DNA of 64,000 bases. Source: Melampsora larici-populina 98AG31. Lineage: Eukaryota; Basidiomycota; Pucciniomycetes; Pucciniales; Melampsoraceae. The notes beneath the pieces are model-generated. The model was not told where the DNA came from. It worked only from the letters and a program-made list of their open reading frames with translations, and did no database searches. The stretch covers positions 276,403 through 340,402 of the forward strand of contig NW_006768785.1 of the NCBI RefSeq assembly GCF_000204055.1, written 5' to 3'. Below, piece after piece: positions 45,578 through 58,403 of the stretch (position 1 is its first letter; the number at the start of each line of letters is the position of its first letter). The position numbers were made by a program, and so were the translations under genes.

Positions 45578-48500
45578 CTATGAACTTGTTTGAAAGCAAC
45601 TTTGTTCCACCCGATCTGAATAAACCGTTCTCTGTAAAAGAAAACACCAAAGAAAAAACCAAACCAAAACCATCTCAACTTTGATTTTTTCTGCCCATAC
45701 CTTTCATTGGAGACTGTAAAGGTACAAAAGACTTACTAAACTTTGTAACATTTCCCTTGTTTGTTCAGCTACAACAAATGTTGGTTGTTGTAAACCATCA
45801 AACTGGATCATGAATTTGAAGAAAAAGGTTGGTATCAATTACAAAATTTACGTTGTTGAAATGATTGATGAAAATTAGTTGACTTACATTAGGTTGATGC
45901 TGATATTGAAATTGATGATGATTATCTGATGTTTGTGGTTGGAAATGATCAGAGAGATTTGGATGTGTTTGAAACCCATGTGTATCATAAACAGCTGGAT
46001 TCGTAGTCCCATTAGATTGATGAAGTTGAGTTATATGATCAAAACTAGGCGATGTTGGTGAAAAGTGAAGCACCGGACTCGATGGATCATGCAGATTCCA
46101 AGGTGGAGCTGAACCAAGAGGTTCATACATCAATGCTGTCGTAGGGCTAGAAGTCATCATAGCTTGTCCTCCCATCTCATGGTCGATCATCTCCTGTGAC
46201 TGATGGCCGTATTGATTTGCTGTATAGTTAGCCGTGTCTACTAGCCACCCCGATGTAACTGCGTTATTTCCGTGGATGGATTCATTTGATGGACGCACAG
46301 CAACTGGAAGGGTTGGATGGGTAACATTTTCTACTTTGATCGCCGAGTGAGTGACGCCTATAGACTCTGTCGGCGGGTTCATTTGATCTTCAGGCATCAC
46401 AATCTTTGGCATCGGCATCTCCGATGTCGATGTTGCAGTAGCTTCAGAAAGATTAATTTGAGGTTGAATAGGAGTCTTGGTTTCAAGAAAGCTTTCACTC
46501 CCATCATCTGTTCCCCTCGAACCCTCAGTACTCCTACGCTCTGTTCGTTTAGCTTGAACTTCATCTAATTGAGATGAAAGCTTTTGAAGAGTGGTCACAT
46601 AAGAATCCTCTGTTCCACCACCCCATTCGTCTCCTTCTTTTCTTAATTCATCTGTAAGATCCTTGATGACCTTTAAGCAGAGATCAAAATTGATATGATC
46701 GGGTATCAAGAGACATGATTCCACAATACAGGCCGTCGCAACACACATCGTCGCTTTTCTGTACTCGAGCTGCCATCGTTACGCGGAAAAGCCAAATGCG
46801 AAGCAAACCGAAAACAAGTGTCAGTAAAACCGTCACGATCACCATCTAGGTCTTGCTTGAGGAAACCTGTTGATTCAAATGAGATCCGGTTGCGACGCCT
46901 GCAAGCCACTGGGTACTCACATGTACACAAGGAACATCAGGTTGAGCCAATCTTGAGTCGATAAACTGGTTCAAGATCGCGATACCGTGATTCACACCCT
47001 GCCGTGCTAATCTCAGTCGACCTGATGGTTAAACAAACAATCATCAACATTGTTCATAGCGTAACAAAAGGAGATCGATGTTACTTCAACTAATGAGACG
47101 CTCGATACTTACGTGGGTCGGAAAAGATTTCTCGTCCATTCCTGGACCCAGCCGTGGCGAAACAGGCTAGGTAGGTCATGCCCTGTTTCACACGAAGTGA
47201 TGAGAGTCCAGAGCATAGGTCAGGACTTTTCTCACGCCTGAGAGTATACCAAAAAGTTTTACAGACTTAGATCATACCTCAAAGTCGAACTTACACGGTG
47301 ATACATGAGCTCAAATTCAATGACAGCATCAGATGATACTGAATCACCCTTTCGTTCTGATCAACATATGTAAAACAAATGCATCAACAAAGAAATTGGC
47401 AAAGGAAGTCTTGCATCAAAAAAGGAACCAATGTAAAGAGTTTTACTCACTGAGTTCACTTTCCCAATCCATCTTCCACGAAGATACCAAAGCTGAATAT
47501 CTTTCAATATGCACAATTCGGTCTGTCACATCAATGGCACCCAACCGATAATGACTATCAAGCTTGATCTGGGCTTCTTCCATCAATGCATAATATCCTA
47601 CAAAGCTAAACACCAAACGTAGATTTCAGTTTTCGACATCCTTACTCTAAGAGCATTGCTACGATGGTTCATCAAGCCTTGGAAAGATCAGAGTCGAATC
47701 TATCAAGGATTTTTTGAGGTCATACAGATCCACAAGAGAATTGTTTATGGACAACTGTAGAAAACTAAATCGGGTAAAGGGAAGATCATAAGGTACAGAC
47801 TATTTCAAATTACCATCCCAATTCGAATCACTGAACGGAGATTGACAGATGATGTCACAATATAACATCAGGACTGCAACAAAGAAAGGCAAGAATCCAG
47901 ATAAAGAAGTTAGCATCAAATCACTTCAAGTTCATCACGGTGCCAATGTTGATAGAAAAGCAACAATTACCTGATTTATCCATTCGCATTACACACGGTT
48001 TTGCTGAGAGTCACGAAGATAATCAAGCAGGTCAAATAGATAACAAGTTCGTCAGTGATTTGATGAGCAAATGATTTGTCACTAACCAGCGGATAATGGG
48101 ATGGACATTCACCTGTTAGAGTACTGTACTTTCAACAGACCAATGGTTTGTTCATCAGATCGAACCAAACTGAAGTATTACGAGATGGAGAAGTGTAATC
48201 GCTTTATAGAAGGAGATGACAAACCTGAACAAGACCGTATGTATATACACTCCGATGAATGTTCTCGCAATTGACAGTAATTGACGTTGATCAGATTCAC
48301 CCTGCCATCGTTCCTCCGGAAGCCGATCAAACACATCTCGAAGCTAACAAGACCAGTAGAAAGATGAACATTAGCTATACGTTACCAATGCAAATATCAT
48401 GTAGAGAGATAACAACCCATCACATTACGACTGACTCTAAGATGTTCTGCATAATCCACCACAAGTGCTGGGTCTAACCCAAGCCCGCAATGTACTATAC

Positions 48501-50796
48501 AACCAATTATTGCAATCACATCCTGGTATGATTGTGGTTGATCATGTGGAAAGTAACGGTAACAAAGCACCTAATGGACAGAATGGATGCTTAGCCTCAG
48601 TCATCTCAAGGGAGTGAGCTGAACGGGAAGGACCACGAAAACATCGCTCAGAAGATCAATGGCAACTCACATCAATCACAAGCTCAATCACATTCGATTT
48701 CGCTATTCGATAAGATACCACGTCCCTCTTGCCTTTCGCACCGGTGCTACATCCTACCGCCAGCATCAGAGGGGAATGCTCACGCACATTATCGAAGGAG
48801 TCCGGCTGATTCGCAATCTTTAGGTCAAACTGTGTCACTCGAATGTCTTCACAAATCAACTCACTAGATTCAGCCATGGTATCTGTGGCGCCCAATCGCT
48901 TCGATGACTATGATGTGATTCAAATGTTATGGGGTAAGATAATTGTAGCTGATCTGTGGAACTAGTAAACCTCCCATTGCGGATCTCTTCCTGAGGTTAT
49001 GCTTTCAAAAAAGGAAAGGTAAAAAAAGTACGGAGCTAACATTTCGAACAATTCTTCTGCCTTCTGTTCACTGAGTTTCCCCCGATCTACTAAATCGCTC
49101 CTTCTAGGTCCTGGTTTTGCAGCCCTGATGGCCTTACAATACGAGGTGTACTGAAACAATACGATGTAAGAGATTGATTGTGGTGAACGAGAGTTATAAG
49201 CATACTTTTGGATAATAATTATAATTGTTCAAGCTCGATTCTGCCGTGTGATGATTTGAGGACGGGTCATGGTTGAGTAGATTTGAATCGAGTGCTGGTA
49301 CTTGCTGTGTTGAGTGTCCGATAAGTGTTGAAGAGTTCGATTTTGGGTCAAATTTCAGATTACATTTCAAGTGCGCAAGTTTTGTCAATGAGAAAAGGTC
49401 CAAAAAGGATGAAGCGAGCAGCAAGTCAGATGGCAAGCGGACTGACCTGTTGAAGTTTGGCGATCATTGCCATGGCTTGTTTCAGTTCTTCTTCGTGTTT
49501 CATCACCTTCATCTCTAGCTCTTCCGTTCTTTTACCTACATTTCGAAAAATGATCAATACAACAAGCTGACCTTTAGGTTTCGTGACAAACGGGAGAGTG
49601 CTATGGAAGTGGACTGACTCCATAATATCTGTCGAGCCCTTCCTTGACTCTCTCCAAATACGCAATCGACATTATTTCTTACACATCTATTGGACAGTAA
49701 AATCAGGTGGCAAGGTACCGTCAGCTTCGGATTCAGGTTATCACGAGGATATATGATGTGCCAGAGATGAAGTGTAGATAAGATAGAAAGTCAATCTTGC
49801 AAAGGTGTTGCCTGACTTGTTGGAGCGTTCAATGAAGGGGGAGATACCCAAATGACATATACATTATATGCGGAGGAGGTGAAATAATGAAGAGCTAACC
49901 TTCGACAAGGAGCGTGGTTTGGGCCCTCGCACTTCATCTGTGATCAACCAAAAGAGATATCGATCCGTCAGTCGGGAAGTGCAAAGGTGCTGTGACACCA
50001 GGGTTGGGTTATAAGTAATGAGAAATTATGGAGATGAAGATGAGAATGTTAGCAAGTGCATTTAATCTTTCATGTGCATTTGGGGACCTGCGGCATGAAA
50101 ATAATTCTGCTTCGCAGTTCAAACAAAACATGGTATATTGATTGGTAAAATCAAATCTTCTCGTTGACAAGTTCAACTGCTTTGCTTGTCACCTCCCAGA
50201 TCATAATGAAGAGAATTGAGACATATATCCGGGAATCTCGCCAACTTCTGGAATGAGAATCGATTTTGTCACCTCAAAGCATGTGCACGCTCTTGGGTCT
50301 CCTTCCAATTTGCTTGCGTTTGGTGAGTTTGCAAATCTTGAACTTTAGGCCACGGATGTGGTAGAGATGTCAAAACTGCACAATCTTCAATAAAACAGCA
50401 GGCTGAACCAAACACAGCGGCAAGGATGAATCAAACAAAAGACATCACTTTGATTCACACCTTCTGAGATCGACAAAGGTTGCAAGCCGCGGCGCTGCGA
50501 GCGACTGGTCCCTTGATGCGTTTATGACTGCGGTCCACCACTGGAAAAGGATGGGCAGCAGTAGACGTAGAAGGGAGTGGGCTCAAGGTAGGTGATAACT
50601 GAAGTGATGGTGATGATTGGACGTAAAGCACTGCTGAACGAGACTGTGACTCGGTAGGGGAACGGGTGGATTGAGCGGCATCGGGGTGACGGTGGTGAGA
50701 ATTCTGAAAGGGCGGGTGATAAGTCGGATTGGAGATTTGCTGTTCATGGGTCGAAGAGTCAGGCACGAGGGGAGAAGCACGATGAGGCGGAGACAT
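45578..50796 (-). CDS. Zn2Cys6 fungal transcription factor
   Basis: Many short exons. The first (50796 to about 50458) begins MSPPHRASPLVPDSS and ends in CNLCRSQK. The second (about 49951-49914) supplies MKCEGPNHAPCR, and the third (starting about 49689) supplies the last RC VRNNVDC. Together they give a complete six-cysteine cluster C-x2-C-x6-C-x7-C-x2-C-x6-C. A coiled-coil linker follows (KRTEELEMKVMKHEEELKQ), which normally sets dimer spacing. Then come pieces of the fungal middle homology region (RGKLSEQKAEELFEML; HSPLMLAVGCSTGAK). The C-terminal 350 residues are Gln/Pro/Ser/His-rich, ending in an exon with EQSCFQTSS and TAG at 45578. Such proteins bind CGG-type sites and control metabolism or development. 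Target genes cannot be guessed here. Exons in the middle (47-49 kb) were not all resolved. Confidence 0.82.
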
Positions 50797-51104
50797 GGCT
50801 TTATTGAAAGATAAGTTGAGGGGGGTGTCGATCCCGGATCTTCAGCCGGGGGTGAAATCTACTTTTTGAGGGGAATGAACAAGTTCTGAAAAGTTCTGAA
50901 GTCTAATCCAAAGCAGATGCGGTTTTATCTGGTTTTATAGGTGCATGTACTGGGCAAACTGTCAATACACTCTGCAAAGTATCGGCATGTGTAAAAAAAA
51001 TCCACAGCTCCGATCAGATCGACCGAAACTGAAAACGAAAGAATGAAAACAAACGAAAGCACAAGCAAGGGTGCATCGGGATGACTGACCGGTGAGTGAA
51101 AGTG

Positions 51105-52100
51105 TTACTTGAAGTTGTAGACGAATTCAGTTACAGACCGATCCGCATGATTTGACTTTTGAGCAGCTTTACATAAGCGGACGATCTCGTCGAAGAGTGC
51201 AGAAGGAGCCAGAAGCTTGATCGATGATTTGAGTGTTTCAGTGGTCGACACAAGTTCCGACAAAAAGAAAATCAGATAAGGAACGATGTTGTTTTCAAGC
51301 CTAACATTACATGAAAGAAACAAACTTGTTATCAGTCTCTAATATTAAACAATCAAGAGTGCTTAACGCTCTTCACATGAGGGAGAATATGTACAGTCGA
51401 TTCAGAACAGCTTGTCACAACTTCCCCGTTAATTTGCTCGAGTTTTGCGGGCAAAATTGGTCAAGCTTTGGCAAATTCACTGTTTGTTACGCCTGCGGGA
51501 ATGTACTGGAGGAAAAGACGTCGTTGGGAATTATGCTGAAGTGAATGAAAATGATATTGAAGCTCAGAAGGCTATGCTTAACACAGGCTCCACCAACCGC
51601 AGAGACGTCCGAGGGACTTACGTTAGCTCCTGTTCTCAGAAGGTACATAAGTAATGACAGGAATGACAGCAATCGGTCTGGCTCGGCTCACCCTGGGTAT
51701 ATTAACGTTGGTCGTTCGGCCGGAGCCGTTCAGGATGACATCGGAGCCAAGGCCCAAAGGTTGCTATCTCTTACGTATGCAGATTCTGAAGATACGTTGC
51801 GCCAGAAGCAGGTTGGGAGAGAAATAAAGCTCTGTAGGCGTGAGATCAAGTTGATTGCTCATCTTGGACGCAAACAGCGACAAGTTGAAAATGATGAAGA
51901 GATCTAGGAATAGCTCACATTGCTTACTGTTTTGACAAAGATGAAGACGACGAACCTTCTGGATGTCGGTGACCAACAGGTCCAAACAATCCCTGGAAGT
52001 ACTGAGCGCTGATCGACGGAGTTGCTGTTCAAATTGTATCCACGAGATCAATACCCTGATGATGAGATCCAAACACAAAAGGGCTGGTCCAAAAACGATA
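51105..52100 (-). CDS. Unidentified multi-exon protein (partial model)
   Basis: Minus-strand pieces with good splice signals. About 52040-51928 reads WIQFEQQLRRSALSTSRDC and ends at a GTAAGC donor. About 51871-51774 reads MSNQLDLTPTELYFSPNLLL. The last exon, about 51300-51105, reads LENNIVPYLIFFLSELVSTT and ends EFVYNFK with TAA. The fragments are helical and unrelated to anything I recognise. The 5' end is not found and may lie beyond 52.1 kb. A Fot-like MITE remnant sits in the apparent intron at 51391-51485. Confidence 0.4.
51391..51485. mobile_element. Degenerate copy of a Fot/pogo-like MITE
   Basis: Shares the core AATTTGCTCGAGTTTTGCGG and the outer TACAGTC with the intact copy at 53927-54021. 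Its TIRs are eroded. Confidence 0.65.
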
Positions 52101-52904
52101 GAAATTCAACTGAAGGGATCGCTTTCTTTCTATATGAGCTCGGGATGAAGAAACTCCTGATACAGCACAAAATCTCAGACGAGGAAGAAAAAATATAATG
52201 AGCCGATGAACTTCAGTAAGCTCAAAGTTACTATGGACCCGGGCCGGACTGCAAAGTCGATATATGAGAAAAGGTCACGACTGAAATGAGCGTCGAGAAA
52301 TCAGGATTTCGAAAGCGGACCAGAGGCGGACTGGAGCTCACAAGTTCGGTTTATACTTGTGTGTGGTCGTGTGTGGGGAGAATGTTCTGTGGTTTGATTC
52401 GATTTACAGCGTTAACAACATTGGCCGATCGCAGCAAATGGTCGAGTTCGTCCTCACGTTAATCGTGCTCTCTCGAGATCCTGCTCGTCCAACGGATAAT
52501 CACTTCAGTCTCTTGAATCTTCCGCTTTCTTTCTCCCGGCTCCCTCAGATCTTTAGTGTATGTCCCGCAAACCTTGATGAATCCTAGTTTCCTGCGAATC
52601 CTCACCGATGCAAGTTGGGAAAACTTAAAAGGACTCGGTTTCGCATAACCCGATCTAAGCGATTCAAACGCCTCTTTATTCGTTATTAATAGTTATTCTT
52701 AGGTCCCAAAGGGGTCCGGAACGTGAACCGGGTCTGGCTGTAATTGTGAATAAAGGTGCAGTGGCTGGAGCAGCAAGGGCACAGGGAAGTTGAGTTTAAG
52801 GAAAGGAAGAGATCGGCGAGAGAAGCAACCACCAGCAACATGGCTCTAGTCTCAATTGATTTCAAGCCATATGAGTTTCTTTTATGGTTTCTGATTGAGT
52901 CAAT

Positions 52905-53381
52905 ATGAGTCAGCCTCCACTTTTGAACGTGCTTGAGCCAAATTGCAAGGTGTAACATTACTTATGATTCACACTTCACATCATGAAGCTCTCGCTGTTT
53001 TTAATGTGATGAACAAGATACAAAAAAAAGAGATAATTGTCTTTATTTCTGGTTATCATTAATTGTAATCCAACATATCGGAGAACATAACGGAAAGTCT
53101 GATGAGAGGAAACAGAAGGAGTTATAAAAGTTGATGTTGTAGATCAAGTGTAGTATGAGATAATAAAACTAGAAAAGATTGTATTTTCCTTTGATCAGAG
53201 TACCACAGCAATCGCACTCAAAAAAATGCTCGATAAGTATGTGTGTACAACATACGATTGAGTCGGCCTCCACTTTTGACATGCTTGGGCCAAATTGCAA
53301 AGTTTAACATCATCTATGATTCACACTTCACATCATGAATCTCTCGCTGTTTTTATGTACATTGTGATGAGCAAGATAAAG
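52905..53381. repeat. ~115-bp direct repeat pair, ~350 bp apart
   Basis: Copies at about 52905-53012 and 53262-53381 share CCTCCACTTTTGA, GGCCAAATTGCAA-type and TTCACACTTCACATCATGAA blocks at roughly 85-90% identity. No function is visible; probably the duplicated end of an old element. Confidence 0.75.
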
Positions 53382-53926
53382 TATGCGAAGACGCATAACT
53401 TTCACGCAATTGACGAGGTTGTGCCACTCGCGATACATACAGCCTGGCACAGGCCGAGATTTACTGGCACAGAAGTGCTGAGCTCGAACAGGCTTCACAT
53501 ATAGGATGTGCGCTCTAGAAGCATCTCTGTCGATGACTGCAAGATGATCTTGTGCTTCAAGTGACAATTTGTCAAAGGTCAAACTCAAAGCCAAACTGTC
53601 CACGATGGTTCATCAATCAATCTGAGATAAACACCGGAAGTGCATGGAGCAGTACGGAGCTTCACTTTCGCATTCTTGATCCCTTTTACTTAAATGTTTG
53701 ACAATGTACTTATATCATGATTCACCTCCAGATGTGATTCAGGCGTGAGTGCATGGAAAGCAAGTTCAATTGCAATCCATGCAACCATGTTGTGTGACAT
53801 CTGAAGGCTTGTTCTTCCAAGAGCAGGAGCTTAAAACAAATTGCACAAAACTCTTGACTTCTCATTTTAAGAAACTTGTCTAAAGGCAATTTACAAGATT
53901 TTGCATAAATGAGAAAACAGGTTCAT

Positions 53927-54021
53927 ATACAGTCAAACCGGAAAAGCTTGCCACCAATTCCCCGCCAATTTGCTCGAGTTTTGCGGGCAAAATCGGTCAA
54001 GCTTTTCCGGTTTGACTGTAT
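53927..54021. mobile_element. 95-bp MITE with 24-bp perfect TIRs (Fot/pogo-like)
   Basis: ATACAGTCAAACCGGAAAAG at the left end pairs exactly with the right end. TA occurs at both edges, so the TIR proper is CAGTCAAACCGG, a typical Fot/pogo-like terminus with TA target. Confidence 0.82.
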
Positions 54022-54767
54022 CTTCTTTTACTTTCTGGTCACTCACATTCATTTCTCTTGTGTCACCCGCTCGCATGAAAACATTTGAAGGATCTATTTC
54101 TCCGTCTTTGACAACTGCTACAAGGTTCAATCCTTGGACTGAACACGGGCGGGTGTAAGATAGCAAGCCGAGAATCAAAAAAGCAGGTGAAATGGGTCAG
54201 GTGGGGGCAAATCCTCAATCACACATTCGCAATTTGAGCAGCATGCAATGCACTCAGAGCTACTCAGAGGCAAAATTACATATACCAGCAGATACCTCAA
54301 CGCGCCTTTTCTAAGTGAGGGATGGTCAACGTGAGCATTTATGGTCAGATTAATGTAACAATCAAACCCTGTAGGACCAGAACAAGGTTTTTTTATCATC
54401 AAGAGATCCATACTCCGTGAAAAATTAGATAAATTGATGTCAAGCTTAATATTGAGACTTCACCGACAGGTAGCACACCTTGAACGCCATTTGACAATCA
54501 CAATGAATAGCGATTCAAGCACTCGACCTAAAGTGCACCAATGAGTATTTACCGCATACCTATTGCCCTCTCAAGGAAAACGGTGAACAGAAAAACTTAT
54601 GTAATTATTGGTACAAAGTTGTGTATGCATTTGCGCTCAAACAAAAGCCATTGCAATGGATAAAAAACGGGAGACTGAGTCAGAGTTGTAACATATTTTA
54701 AGAGTTCTATATTGAATAATTCATCGTCATCATCAATCGCTATCGATTTTGCATTTCGATACACAAC

Positions 54768-56246
54768 TTAAAAACCTTTCACAGATTTCTTCGCTTTTCC
54801 AGCACTACTTGATTTTGAATTACCTTTAGCTTTGATTCCACCTTTCTTCTTGTCTCGAATTTGTTCTTTTCTCTTCTCAATGTTATCTCTACGTTTCTTC
54901 TGTTTTTGTTCTTGAAGTTTTTCTACCGCTTTCGTACGCTCATTCCATGCTTCTCGTTTCTTTCGTTTCTCCTTGGTTTGTCTCTTCAATGCCTTATCAA
55001 GCTTCTTCGGGTCATCCATCACCTTTGTACCTGACGCTTGTAAACCAGCCTTTTCCCACTTCTTGCTTTCTTCGGCCCGTTCACGTGCTTCAGGAGTAAG
55101 TTTGTCAAGATAGGCTTGGCGTCTGTCAAGGGCCAACTTGGCTTCCATAGGTTTTTTCGAAGTCCATGAAGGGTTTCTCGGCCCTTTTCTCCCATTCGAG
55201 TTTGCTTCAGATCCGAATTGTAAAGCCGAAAACGTCAAGTCAGGTGCACCAGAAGCATCTTTGACCTCAGCGGAGGCACTGGTTGTTTCCTGCTGTGCAG
55301 TCGAAGTCGATTTTTGGGTAGGTTCTTCCTGAGGAGCCGCATTGTTTACTGGAACCGTCGTCTTGAGCTTTTTAGGAGTCGCTCCGCTTTTGGTTCGTCC
55401 GTCTTGAGCAGATTCATCCGCTTGAGTTGCATCTCGGTTTGAATCAATCCCCTTTTGAAGATTTCCTGACCCATTCGATTTATTCTCCTTCTTAGGTAAT
55501 AGACCTTTGCGTTTTTTGGCCAGTAGAGTCTGCTCAGCTTTTAACTCCTTTTCACGGCGCCGACCCTCTTTACGCTCCCGACGCCTGCGATCTCTCATTT
55601 CCCCTCGTTTCTGACGGCCTAGCTCGAGAAGGGCATCTTTCGTGGGTGCAGGGGGACTGTGACCACCACTACTACCACTCGCTGAAACGGTGTCTGCTTT
55701 CGAAGTTGTAGCGATAGCACTTGCCGAATTTTGAAGCTCGGCAATCCGGCGCTGGAGCTTGTCTTGTAACTCGGCTCGGGAGAGTTGAGGAGCAGCTGGA
55801 GTTTTTTTGATAGGTGGTGATTTGGAATCGTCGTCTTCGGCTGACGATGATTCTGCCAGACCTTGAAATTGAGGCATGGTGAGAGAAGCGTCTGGATCAA
55901 ACTGAATGAGTTGCGAGAGCGTCAGCAATCAGATCAAAGGAAGTTCAGGTATCTGAGCCTTAGAAATATACTCACGCGAGCTCGTTTTTGTAAGCGTTTC
56001 TCTTCGGGAGTGATTTTCTGATTTTTGTGCTTCTTACTCTTCTTACTGAATCCTTCATCCAGCAATGATTGGTCTGGCGGTAAAACGTGAAATTTTGATG
56101 GGATCATACATAATAATCTTTGAAATTCTCGGTCATGCCCTAATAGAGAGTCCTGCAGGATTGAGGTAGGATTGAGTAATGGATGAATGTGTGAATAAAA
56201 ATGCGCGACTGACTTTGATAGACTTTATCTGGTTGTCTTCGTCCAT
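54768..56246 (-). CDS. RRP14: Rrp14/SURF6 ribosome-biogenesis protein
   Basis: Exons 56246-56214, 56152-55976 and 55901-54768 join in phase to 447 aa. The N-terminus (LLGHDREFQRLLCMIPSKFH) matches the short SURF6/Rrp14 N-terminal block. A long disordered middle follows. The C-terminal half has the SURF6 signature: PSWTSKKPMEAKLALDRRQ, SKKWEKAG, DDPKKLDKALKRQTKEKRKK, WNERTKAVEKLQ, and the Lys/Arg-rich RRDNIEKRKEQIRDKK to the end. In yeast Rrp14 acts in the nucleolus in pre-rRNA processing and assembly of both subunits. Basic coiled-coil composition and length fit. No sign of damage. Confidence 0.92.
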
Positions 56247-56656
56247 CGTAATTTGTTTGGCAGAGTTTCGAATGAGAACGATCGATCAAGTGAAAAATAG
56301 CTATCGATGCGGCAAGGATGATTATGAGAGCAAGATCAGTGGGACGGTAGGTGATAATCTCGAGCTGTTGAATTTGATGACAGAATCTGAGATGGTTTCT
56401 TTAATCGTTCAACTCAACTCAAAGGAAAAACTTCACAATTCATCAAAACCTGTCTGTAGAGAGTATTGGTGGATGTATCAGATATCTCAGACTGTACCCT
56501 GATCACGTGATCAAAGACGAGAGCGGGTCACCGGCCTCGGCTCGGGCCGGTGGACCAAGCAATGCTCGAGTCGGAGGGAGCATTGAACGGTTACAGGGCT
56601 TCATTTAGGCCCCGCTTGGCAGCAGATTTCACCATGTTTTTTTTGACTTGTACTTA

Positions 56657-56847
56657 CAGCCATTCCGATATTGCTTGTCGCTCTGTTTTGAAAAAGAAAA
56701 AGTTGAAACCTAAGTTTTTACTTGATAAAACTTCAAACTCAGCTGTAATTCAAGGCAATTTCAGGTTTTAACCGGTTAAAACTTAGGTTTTAAGCTCACA
56801 AACTTTTTCTTTTCAAAAGGGTGCAACAACCAATATCGGAATGGCTG
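56657..56847. mobile_element. 191-bp MITE, TA target, ~90-bp TIRs
   Basis: Both ends begin CAGCCATTCCGATATTG and continue as imperfect inverted arms (TTTTGAAAA, AAACCTAAGTTTT) meeting at AACCGGTT. TA flanks both ends. The CAGCC start is the same as in the 5 kb Tc1-type element, though the rest differs. Confidence 0.8.
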
Positions 56848-57004
56848 TACCACAGGTGGTGAAAAAAAGTGCTTGCACAAAAATCACAATGACAAAAGCT
56901 AATGGGAAAAAACAAAAGAGGAAAGAAAATAAATCTTGACATTGAATGGCAACAAAATCCTTTGCTCCAACTACATAAAAGGCCAAATCTTCCCAGGTAA
57001 ATTA

Positions 57005-57683
57005 GAGTGTGTTTGGTGCCTGTCAACCTCGCAGGTTGACCCAGCCAAAATGTCAGGTCTACACTTTGAGATGTACACTTGAGGATTTGCTGTTCGGTAC
57101 AGCAACTCAGGTTAAACTTTGAGGTGTAGACCTCGAGGTCAACCAGCCAAATTTGTCAACCTCGAGATTTTGATGTTTTGGTCAAATCTTGAGGTTGACC
57201 TGGCGAGTCCCATAGACCTGCGAGGGTCCAATTGCGGTAGAGATGAAACACTGTCTTTGTAGACAAAAAAAAAGAGAAAAAAGCCTTCTGAGGTCACTGA
57301 GAGGAACAATGATATCAAAAGTTTCACCTTGCTATGCCACCAAAAAAGAAAACAAGCTCACTATTACACAAGTGAACCAATCAAGATTGAGAGTGATGGT
57401 TTCCTGGATGCTTTGGGGCAAGAATAATCACAATGTTCCTTTGGCATCCAGCAATGGCTAGTGCATATACGGTCATTGAAGACAAAAGCCTTGCCAGGAC
57501 TGTTTTACTCTTGAGGCTACACTCCAAACCCATAACTTGTGGTTGGAGTTCGCTTTTGGTTGTGCGTACCAAACGCACCATGCTCAGGTACACACCTCAA
57601 GGTAGACAACGTCAACCTGCGGATCCGCGGGTGTACACCTCGTAGGTCTATACCTGCAAGGTTGAAGGACACCAAACACACTC
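57005..57683. mobile_element. ~680-bp Harbinger-like non-autonomous element
   Basis: Inverted ends GAGTGTGTTTGGTG...CCAAACACACTC, with inner arms rich in AGGTTGAC/GTCAACCT and AGGTCTA blocks. TTA at the left and TTG at the right may be a decayed 3 bp target duplication. The GTGTTTGG terminus is typical of PIF/Harbinger MITEs. No transposase inside. Confidence 0.7.
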
Positions 57684-58324
57684 TTGGTCCTTACATACCT
57701 GACTTGTCTAGATAGTGTTTCACACAACAAAATCCCTATGCACTTTGAAAAATACTCAAAAAACCACGCTTTGAAAAACGTGTTCAGTACCTCAAGCACT
57801 GTCCTAAATCCATGGTTATATTGCCTACACAATCACAACTTAATGTGGTTTTTGCCCCTTTTCAAGAATCTTCTTCTTTACTTGGAGCATCCACAGCCGT
57901 GCCGTAAATTGGTAATGTATGTAGGGCTGTACAGATCATTTAGGGAACCATTTGAGGCATGGAATTTGAAGTATCTACAGCCATTGTTCCCTACATTCTG
58001 GCTTGTAGCATAATTTGGGAGCTGTGTTATGGCTTAGATGATTATCAAGGTTTGTGATTTACACAGAGTCCAGTTGTACAAGTTGCATTGTATGGGAGAA
58101 GTGAAGGATTTAGGGTGCAAGTGTAAAAAGAGCATATTTGGCCAACTTTGGCTCACACATGCGAAATTGCCTAAGCTAAGTATGTGTTTGGGGGTAACAT
58201 CAACAGCTGTGGATATAAATACCCAAAATATATGTATGTCATGGTGTACAGATCACGGCTGTGTATGCTCTTACATTCTTTTGTGGTTTTGAGTCTTGAC
58301 AGTACTTACATGACCGGGAACTAG

Positions 58325-58403
58325 CAAGTTTATATAAGTCAGTATGTGGTACCTGTGGTACCTGTACCAACAGGGCCAGAGCAAAGGGACTTATATAAGT
58401 TTG
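58325..58403. mobile_element. 79-bp miniature relative of the 7.6-kb element
   Basis: Ends CAAGTTTATATAAGTC and GACTTATATAAGTTTG are inverted and match the termini of the 35592-43219 element. The interior GGTACCTGTACCAACAGGGCC resembles that element's TIR. GGGAACTAG (58316-58324) and GGGAACTTG (58404-58412) form a 9 bp duplication with one mismatch. It has no coding capacity, as expected of a deletion derivative mobilised in trans. Confidence 0.82.

Larger units (their letters stand above)
52101..54767. other. Intergenic region with repeats
   Basis: No convincing gene. Holds a dispersed ~115 bp direct repeat and one intact MITE (both listed separately). Confidence 0.4.

Noticed and set aside
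51545..51907. 120-codon plus-strand frame
   Set aside because: Overlaps antisense the spliced minus-strand pieces at 51.77-51.87 kb, which have better splice signals.
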